DNA from: Blastobasis lacticolella
Lineage: Eukaryota > Arthropoda > Insecta > Lepidoptera > Blastobasidae
Direction of reading: 5' to 3'
Assembly (NCBI GenBank): GCA_905147135.1
Contig: LR990046.1
Location: forward strand, 12,430,501 to 12,494,500
Length of the DNA: 64,000 bases
Part shown: in pieces, positions 57,451 through 64,000 of the stretch
How positions within the stretch are numbered: the first letter of the stretch is position 1
Layout: each line of letters begins with the position of its first letter
Program-made: the position numbers and the translations under genes
The notes under the pieces: model-generated
What the model was told of the DNA's origin: nothing
Database searches by the model: none
Seen by the model: only the letters and a program-made list of their open reading frames with translations

Positions 57451-58390
57451 ATACCTACCTACTGTCACTTTGGCCTGCTAATCCTATGCGCTTTGTTGGT
57501 AACTCTGTCTCTGTCAGCTTAAATATTTCGTAGCTAATTTCATCCTTTAGATTCCGAGCATAGCGGCGTAATTAACATATCACGCTCAGCGACCTTGAAC
57601 TCGTGGATTGACCGCACGTAATGTGTCCCGATTCTGCACCGTAGGTCATTCATATCGTGGCCGAATGAACGGACCGTCCTATCACACATTTAATGTAATG
57701 CGCGAGTATTATTTTGCAGCTGACTGAACATAGGACTGACCTGTTGAAAACTCGTTAACAATTTCAGCCTATCCGTTATTCTGGGTTCCCCGAAACTTAC
57801 AGGAAATATCATCCTAAAATTTCCTCTAAACCTACCTTTACATTTTGTGCTGTTATGGTTTACTTACTTATTTCTACCTCGTGAGCGGCGGTCACCGGTG
57901 TAGTAGAATTGGAGCAAACCCTCCCACTTACGGGTAACTTCTTACCCTACTTAGAAGCAGACCAGCTACTCCGTAGCTTTTCCGTATACTGGGGAGCAGG
58001 GTTTTTCGGTAAGTAGGTATTTTCGACACTGCGATCACCAAGCCGCCTGCTAAGCATGGAGATTATGAAATTAAGAAATCATCTACTCTTCCTTCATCAC
58101 ACATCTATGGATCCACTAAGTACTGTCGAAAGAAGCACCTTATTTATTTTATATACAAAGATTAAAACAAAGCGTACTAAATGGGAAGCAGTACCTACCA
58201 AAATGTCGCCCGCATGTAAACATCTACGATTCATGCACTTAGATTTAGTGCTAGCAAAAATGAATGTTTAAGAAAAAAGAATTAACGTAGGTTCTGTGGG
58301 TTTCTTGCCGTTTCTTTCCCCCACGGAGAACCACCTTGGAAGCGGCGTTAATTTTCCTTCCTCTCCCACACATGGTGTCTCCTGTCTGCG

Positions 58391-58601
58391 CTAGGGTAGG
58401 GGTAGGGTAGTAGTTAGAGTAGGGTAGGAGTAGGATAGCGGTAAGGTAGTATAGGGTGGGGTAGGGGTAAGATAGTGGTAGGGTCGGGGTAAGATAGTGG
58501 TAGGGTAGGGGTAAGGTAGTGGTAGGGTAGGGTTAAGGCAATGGTAGGATAGGGTAGGGGTAAGGTAGCGATAGGGTAGGGATAGGATAGAGTAGGGTGG
58601 G
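58391..58601 (+). repeat. G-rich GGGTA/GGTAG minisatellite
   Basis: About 210 bp of imperfect GGGTAG, GGGGTA, GGTAGT and AAGGTAG units on the + strand. It has many runs of three or four G and so could form G-quadruplexes. It is not the insect telomere repeat TTAGG. Confidence 0.9.
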
Positions 58602-60602
58602 AGCGACTACCTATCACATGCAGCATGTGTGATGCACGCTCACTTAAAAGTCTGTCTGGCGGTGGCGTGGGGGCCGGGTCGCTCTTTTCCCTCAAATATG
58701 GTTGAATTGGACGATGGCTGGGCCCTGCGTTATACTCGTGAACGGGTGCTGCCTTGGTGGACTGGCTTACTCTTGCTGTAGTTTTAGGTGTTTTTTCTTA
58801 ATTATACTAGACATACCTATATAATATAATACTTATAGCCTTACGGCTCTGCCTGGCATTGTCGAGCACGGTTCGGTCGTGGTTGGCGAGGGATACGTTT
58901 ATCTACGGCCATAGGGCGGTCAGCGTGTCACTGTGTGTTTCCTTCCTACTTTCCTACCCCCTCCTTTTTGACGATTGAAAGAGATATTTAATGTCCTAAT
59001 CAATAAAGAAATTTTGAATTTTGAATAAGCGCAGATGCGTTGTCGCTTAGCTTAGATGACAAAAAGTTCCTTATACTTGCTTATATTACAAGAGCTGGCT
59101 ACCTTATTTACCAAACAGAACTACTACTACTATACTACTAAGAACAACAACGCTAGCATTACATAGAAATAGTGAGTTGCTAAGTGAATGGACCCCCTAG
59201 CATACATTCAATGTATGTGAGTTCTCTCTATAGCTTTCTAACCTAACCTCCAGGCTCCTCAGGCTTGACTGATGTCTACCGTGTGTATGCTGATAGCTAT
59301 TAATGATAATGGAGCCTTACTTTGAGACTGGCGTCCATAAAAATCTTTGTACTGTTCCTTGCCCTTTACTGAACCAACATTAGCATTGAGATACCTACCA
59401 AATTCGTTATCGGTGTATATTTAAACTAAAATTTTGTGCTTAATAAAGCCTACACAGCTACTACCTATAACTATAGATGTGTTTAATAAAAATCTCGTAG
59501 CACCGATACATTCATCACAAAGTCAGTTCGAAAGAAACGCGAAACTGAGTTAAAGTATTACGGAATGGCTTCCGTTTACTGAGTGAACAGTCGGCAGCTG
59601 ATATTACAATTTGCTACCGAATCTCGCACCTACGACGATCAAAATAGGACGCATGCTAACTACATGACCGGTTGGCTCGGGTACCTACCACCGGCTTCGT
59701 TCGTCCATATCTTATGACCAAACAAACGCATGGGACTGTTAACGGCTCATTGTATTTTCGAATGATTACAATAACACCGACCTCTTATATCAAAACACCA
59801 ACGATATGTTCGAGTTGCATAACGATGTCCATAAATTCATTGGTATTTAGGACCTGTATGATCTACGGACTTTTCTATTGATGCCCCTGCACTCCCGCGC
59901 CTCGGCTGAAGGGCTTGCCCTGGAGGACGCTTAGGACTGGAGAAGTACGCAGCTCTTGGTTGGGAATTTTTTGGTGAAGGATGCTCACACCATGAGAGGC
60001 CACCGATTTCCGGTCCGACAGCTTTCCGAAGAGCCTTCTCGACTTCCTGAGGCGTTATCTGTGGCACAACTCCTAGATTCGGAGGGAGGTCCAGTGTAGT
60101 ATTTATAGCTTTAGTAGTGTGTATTTATAGCTTTAGCCCGTGACGTCGATATAATTCGGTAATGCCCATACCAGTGGGAAGTACATTGAATTTTGGGTGC
60201 CTAGCCTAGCCTAGGTAGCCTATGTGTCTTTTTTAGTTAAACTTTCGCATTTTATATAGGTACCTATCAGGATGTTTATGGTTTCGATAAGGTTTATTAA
60301 CCGACTTCCAAAAAAGGACGAGCTTAGGTATTATACAATAAGTTTTTAGGGAAAGGAAAATTCTCTACCTCTTGGATCGACCAGTAGAAATCGGCGATCG
60401 GACCACGGGTTATAAATGGTTTGCAAAATACTATTAAGTCCCAATCGTGCAAGCAATGCAATAGTGATCGTCTGACCGTGTGCCTCCATAGGCAATATAA
60501 AACAAAAAAGAACTAGTTGTTATTGGTAGTCCCGCGAATATCAGAAAAATGGTCACCGCACATCACTACCCACTCCGTTACCGTGGTGTAGTGCGGTGTT
60601 CT

Positions 60603-60634
60603 TATAAAGAGAGCTTCCACCATAATCGGTCAGT
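60603..60634 (+). promoter_or_regulatory. Core promoter of the Fcp3C-like gene
   Basis: TATAAA at 60603-60608 and an arthropod initiator TCAGT at 60630-60634; the initiator A lies 29 bp after the TATA start, the canonical spacing. The predicted 5' UTR of about 47 nt leads straight to the ATG at 60679. Confidence 0.7.
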
Positions 60635-60678
60635 CAGCTACAGTCTGCCAGTACAGACATACCTACAACCCAATTAAC

Positions 60679-61683
60679 ATGTCGGCAAAGGTGTTCTTTT
60701 GTGATCTATGCATCATCCTGTTATTCGGGATCCTCTTCGTATTTGGCGAAGAAAAACCTAAAGGGTACGTATATTCGTTACTACGTAGCACTACACCGTT
60801 GCAAATTCTTTGTGGACAGTATTCTCACTTCTACACTTACGTAACAAAATATTGTGATTATTTACAGCGAGACATCTGATGGTCCGAAAGGCAACTGCTC
60901 CTGCGGCGGTTTCGCGACTCCCACACCCGAAACAGACACTGCTCCCCTTCTCTCTCAGTCCCCTGGGTTGGTCATTAAGTGCGACGAGGAAGGAGAGAAA
61001 ACTTGCAACAATCTCTGCGTCGCCCTAGCCACAGCCACAAAGGCTAAAGGACCCGAAATTCTGTGCAACAGGCTCAAGGACGCCGAAGAATTGAAGGTAA
61101 TTGAATTACAAATAACATTACGAAAGTGCATGAAAGTACGAAGAGATTTCCACTGTTTAGGTCTATAGGTACCGATAGACTACTAGTCGTTTTCAGAGGT
61201 CACAACACGGGAACATCAGTAGCTCCTTTATAACGATAAATCAAAGTATATCACGAAAATCGTTACTGAGACGAAATACGAGGTGACGTCTCAGCTCTGG
61301 CGTAAGGATTAGAAGCCACGGAAGGGTCACACAGTGACTTATGATGACCCCGAAGGTCCCGAATATTTGAGGAGGCACTTGCATGCATAGGAGACCACTA
61401 CTCAGTCACCCCGCCGGGGTTTATAGTGGCTGTATAAACCTGTAACTAACAACCACAACATTTCACGTTTCACCAACATCACCCGTTACAAAACAATAGC
61501 TCACGTTTTATCTATTTTGTTTTGCAGCTGTCAGCGTTCTACAAGGCCTGCGACAAGCCGTGGGTGTTCGCGAACATGACGGCAGAGGAGCCGCTTTGCT
61601 GCACCGAGGGCAAGGTAAAGACCTGCGCCTCGGCCAAGGCGGCCAACGTCACCGCACCCACGGAGCCCAAGCCCACCGTATGA
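60679..61683 (+). CDS. Small secreted cysteine-rich protein, follicle cell protein 3C-1-like
   Basis: Exons 60679-60764, 60868-61096 and 61528-61683 (phases 2 and 0) give 156 residues. A signal peptide is clear (VFFCDLCIILLFGILFVFG, then EEKP). The mature part shows the spacing of Fcp3C-type proteins: NCSCGGF, an insert, KCDEEGEKTCNNLCVAL, GPEILCNRL, FYKACDKPWVFAN, EPLCCTEGKVKTC. Its ten or so cysteines presumably form disulphides. It ends in a Thr/Pro/Lys tail. In Drosophila the 3C protein is made in follicle cells; an eggshell or secreted role here is inference from resemblance. Strong TATA/initiator upstream fits a tissue-specific highly expressed gene. Poly(A) signal AATAAA at 61907-61912. 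Confidence 0.8.
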
Positions 61684-61912
61684 CGAGTGTGGCCCCGCCC
61701 CTACAGTAGCTGGTGTCTACGATCCCTAATGAGATATTAAAAGCATTCCTATGAACTAAGAACGTATCCTTACCCACCTAGAAGAACAAAACGAGAAGAA
61801 AATGAATGCATTATCTACTATTTACTTACAAATAGGTACTTATACAGATTTATAAAAGAGCGTTTACAATTTTTTGTTGTTGATAGAAGTATTGTAAAGA
61901 AAACGAAATAAA

Positions 61913-63420
61913 TTATATATTTACAACAGAATTTATTTGTGTTCGCCAACCATCATACTATTATTTACAATTTTTTGCTTTTCGAGTAGGTAGGTAGGTA
62001 TATTTACTTAATTTAAAATTTAACCAAAGTGAACTGTATTGAGGACAGCATATATGTTTAAAATTTTAAGTACCAAATTTCATAGCCTAAAGTCAACTGA
62101 AGAGCAGCTCTGTAACATTTAGGTATATTAAATATAAGCAAATAAAAACTTCACAATTTAAAATATTATTCAATTAAAATGGTCTAAACTAGGCCAATTC
62201 TTAAAATTCTTTAAAATTAATCGTTTTTTAAAATCTAATCTACATTAAAATTGTGCTTAAAATACAATAGGGCTACTAAGGTTCTTGAAAATTAAAATAT
62301 TAGGTAGATATAATTAAATGTAATGTGAATCAACAATTCATTTTGCCTACTGCCATTTATCGCGCTAATAATTTTTAAATTATCCGATAGCAACTTACAA
62401 ACGAGCTTGGGAACATGATTAGGACTTACAAGTAGAATGAAACTACTTACAACTTCTAGGCTCTGAAGTTTCTCTGAAGTTAAAATCACACAATTCAAAG
62501 GTTTTATAGTAGCAATGATGTAGTAGAAATTATTCTTCACATTAAGAGCGAATGAAAACTGTAGTGTAAAGGTCAGTTCAGTCAAGTCTGAGTGAGGCGT
62601 GACACGAAGGGATGACGTCGCATTGTATCGCGCTCGCTTAGCTCTAGGTCTTGCTGCGTCTCACTGCATGAAGCACCGCGAGCACGGGTTTCTCACGTCC
62701 TTTCCGACCTTGTTCTTGGTATTGTGTTGGTATAGTTATCCTAAAACGTGCGCGCGGCTCGTGTTGCGTCACCTGTTACTGTGATCAGCACGGCTAGCAC
62801 AAGAGAGCCCGCGACACAACTCGCGGTACGAGAGAGCGTTTGTTTTCTTCTCTCTCTCCCAATACTAAAAAGAAAGAGATAGCAGTATCCATGTGGAGTC
62901 TTTTCTCGCTTGTCGCACGCGAGAGCGCACTTGTACAGGTCGTGCTGACCGTACCTTGGTCGCCTTTGTAAACATACAGCAATGCAGCAATATACGGCAC
63001 AAGTACGGTGTCATGGCGATTCTGGCATAACTATGTACCATGTTAGTATAAGGATCACGAATCGTTTAAATCGATTAGGCCCACACAATGAAAAATATTC
63101 TAAAACTACACAGTCGTTGCTATAACCAAGGAATATTTGAACAAAAGGCTCAATAAAAAAGTAAAAAAACGTACGTTGGTACATTACCTTATGGTAAACG
63201 CTCCTGCTATGCGGTTATACGCGCAGGTATGGAGTTACCTTGGATCCTAGGAAATGACTGAGAGTGATTTTACTTATTAAAATGGGCATGTTCTAAATCG
63301 CGGCTAAAAGCCGTATGGTTATATTATTATGGTAAATAAACCCAGACAGGCGTAGCACAAGGCATTCGACCCCGCCATCTACAATACATGAAGGCTTCGA
63401 TGTTATTTTAGGAAGTAAAC
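61913..63420. other. Spacer with short TIR elements
   Basis: AT-rich to 62580. 62785-62952 is a MITE whose ends read TCAGCACG from both sides (same family as 24728-24870). Nothing else recognised. Confidence 0.5.
62785..62952. mobile_element. Short CG-rich MITE
   Basis: 168 bp with imperfect TIRs TCAGCACGGCTAGCACAAG and TCAGCACGACCTGTACAAG. The interior has the GAGAGCG...TTCTCTCTCTC...GAGATAGCA pattern common to copies at 8650, 22196 and 24728. Confidence 0.75.
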
Positions 63421-63636
63421 CAGGTATGGGCAAACAAGGCGGGCCAGGTTTTTAAATATTTCATTATTAAAATAAAAATATATGTAAGTGTTTCCTGAAA
63501 CACACATGAATGTGATGTGACATAAGATGGAACTGTTGTTACTGTTAAATTCGTAAAAAACGAAACCTGAAAGCCATTTTTCGGTTGATGGTCGCGGGCC
63601 AGGAATGGCCCGCGGGCCGTAGTTTGCCCATCTCTG
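63421..63636. mobile_element. hAT-like MITE with perfect 8-bp target duplication
   Basis: 216 bp with ends CAGGTATGGGCAAAC and, inverted, CAGAGATGGGCAAAC, followed inward by GGGCCGCGGGCC-type sequence on both sides. The flanking octamer AAGTAAAC is identical at 63413-63420 and 63637-63644. No ORF. Fits a non-autonomous hAT. Confidence 0.88.
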
Positions 63637-63741
63637 AAGTAAACCATCCAGTGGTCGGAATCTGGCGTGCGAAACTAAATCAAACAATTTCAGAAAGGTT
63701 TAGGGTACATTTACAACAAGTATACCAGTCGCAAAAGAAAG

Positions 63742-63900
63742 TTATAAGAATTTTGCTTCCCCACTGGAGAACCTCGAGTCCAAAGCCTGTGCCTTCTTGA
63801 TGATGGACTTCTTTTGCGCCTCGTCGAACCGGTTCACCTGAAGGTCCACGTCGCGACTGAACGGACGCCGCTCTGTTGTACCATCTTCTTTCTCTTCCTT
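63742..63900 (-). CDS. GPALPP1: GPALPP1/DUF3752-like protein, last coding exon (rest outside window)
   Basis: 53 codons including the stop, preceded on the - strand by a good acceptor (CCCTGTTTGCAG, 63901-63912). It encodes ERRPFSRDVDLQVNRFDEAQ followed by KKSIIKKAQALDSRFSSGEA and the end KFL. The RPF-R-DL-VNRFDEAQKK...RFS-G pattern is the conserved C terminus of GPALPP-motif proteins (DUF3752), nuclear proteins of poorly known role. The gene must continue to higher coordinates; no further exon is visible in the last 100 bp. Confidence 0.75.
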   Translation of the reverse strand, partial: KEEKEDGTTERRPFSRDVDLQVNRFDEAQKKSIIKKAQALDSRFSSGEAKFL

Positions 63901-64000
63901 CTGCAAACAGGGATTATAATGTCACAATGCTAATTATGTCCTTATATAGTCCTTATCCTTTCCTTTCCTTATAATAGTTATAACTATATATGTAGTTACT

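Larger units (their letters stand above)
55774..60602. other. Spacer between cyclin C and the Fcp3C-like gene
   Basis: After the cyclin C 3' UTR there are repeat families (56915-57450), a G-rich minisatellite (58391-58601) and a possible LINE trace on the - strand at 59837-60067 (VPQITPQEVEKALRKA). No host gene is recognised; short open stretches lack any family signal. Confidence 0.5.

Noticed and set aside
57058..57522. 154-codon open frame
   Set aside because: It lies within dispersed repeats that also occur in UBR5 introns, where the frame is not conserved.
58391..58601. Interstitial telomere tract
   Set aside because: Units are GGGTA/GGTAG variants rather than the insect TTAGG repeat.
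1..64000. CRISPR arrays, operons, phage or other prokaryotic systems
   Set aside because: Spliced genes, poly(A) signals, SINEs and DIRS/LINE elements show animal nuclear DNA; no regular spacer-repeat array exists.

Overview
The window looks like a piece of a lepidopteran (moth or butterfly) genome. It has AT-rich introns and spacers around GC-rich exons, GT-AG introns throughout, a takeout/JHBP-type secreted protein and a follicle-cell-protein-3C-like gene. It also carries dense tRNA-derived SINEs, short TIR elements and LINE tails of the kind common in Lepidoptera. The species cannot be named from sequence alone.

Layout. (1) 1-27,290, + strand: the 3' two thirds of UBR5/hyd, a giant HECT-type E3 ubiquitin ligase. 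28 coding exons (about 1,577 residues) join in frame and end with the MLLE (PABC) and HECT domains; the 5' part lies outside the window. Its introns hold most of the small TIR elements, a 90-bp minisatellite, and two places where an exon's 3' end has been duplicated together with its splice donor. (2) 27.3-31.9 kb: spacer with an RTE-type LINE whose 5' part is inverted (twin-priming structure). (3) 31,902-33,389, - strand: an intronless ALG3 (Not56-type) mannosyltransferase, with two perfect DRE motifs upstream. (4) 33.4-40.4 kb: spacer full of SINE and LINE debris. (5) 40,457-46,382, +: a six-exon secreted JHBP/takeout-like lipid-binding protein. (6) 46.83-52.55 kb: a DIRS-type tyrosine-recombinase retrotransposon on the - strand. 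It has identical 170-bp inverted terminal repeats and an internal complementary region but dead coding capacity, and a retroposon carrying a single ORF is nested in its recombinase gene. (7) 54,752-55,773, +: cyclin C. (8) 55.8-60.6 kb: spacer with repeats and a G-rich minisatellite. (9) 60,679-61,683, +: a small secreted cysteine-rich protein resembling follicle cell protein 3C-1, with a well spaced TATA box and initiator. (10) 63,742-63,900, -: the last coding exon of a GPALPP1/DUF3752-like gene that continues off the window.

The host genes do not form a pathway. They cover ubiquitin ligation, ER N-glycan assembly, lipid binding in secreted fluid, the Mediator kinase module, a probable eggshell or secreted protein, and a nuclear protein. 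The most unusual biology is in the mobile DNA: a DIRS element that is structurally fresh but protein-dead, its nested ORF1-only retroposon, two hAT-like elements with perfect 8-bp target duplications, and exon-plus-splice-donor duplications in UBR5.
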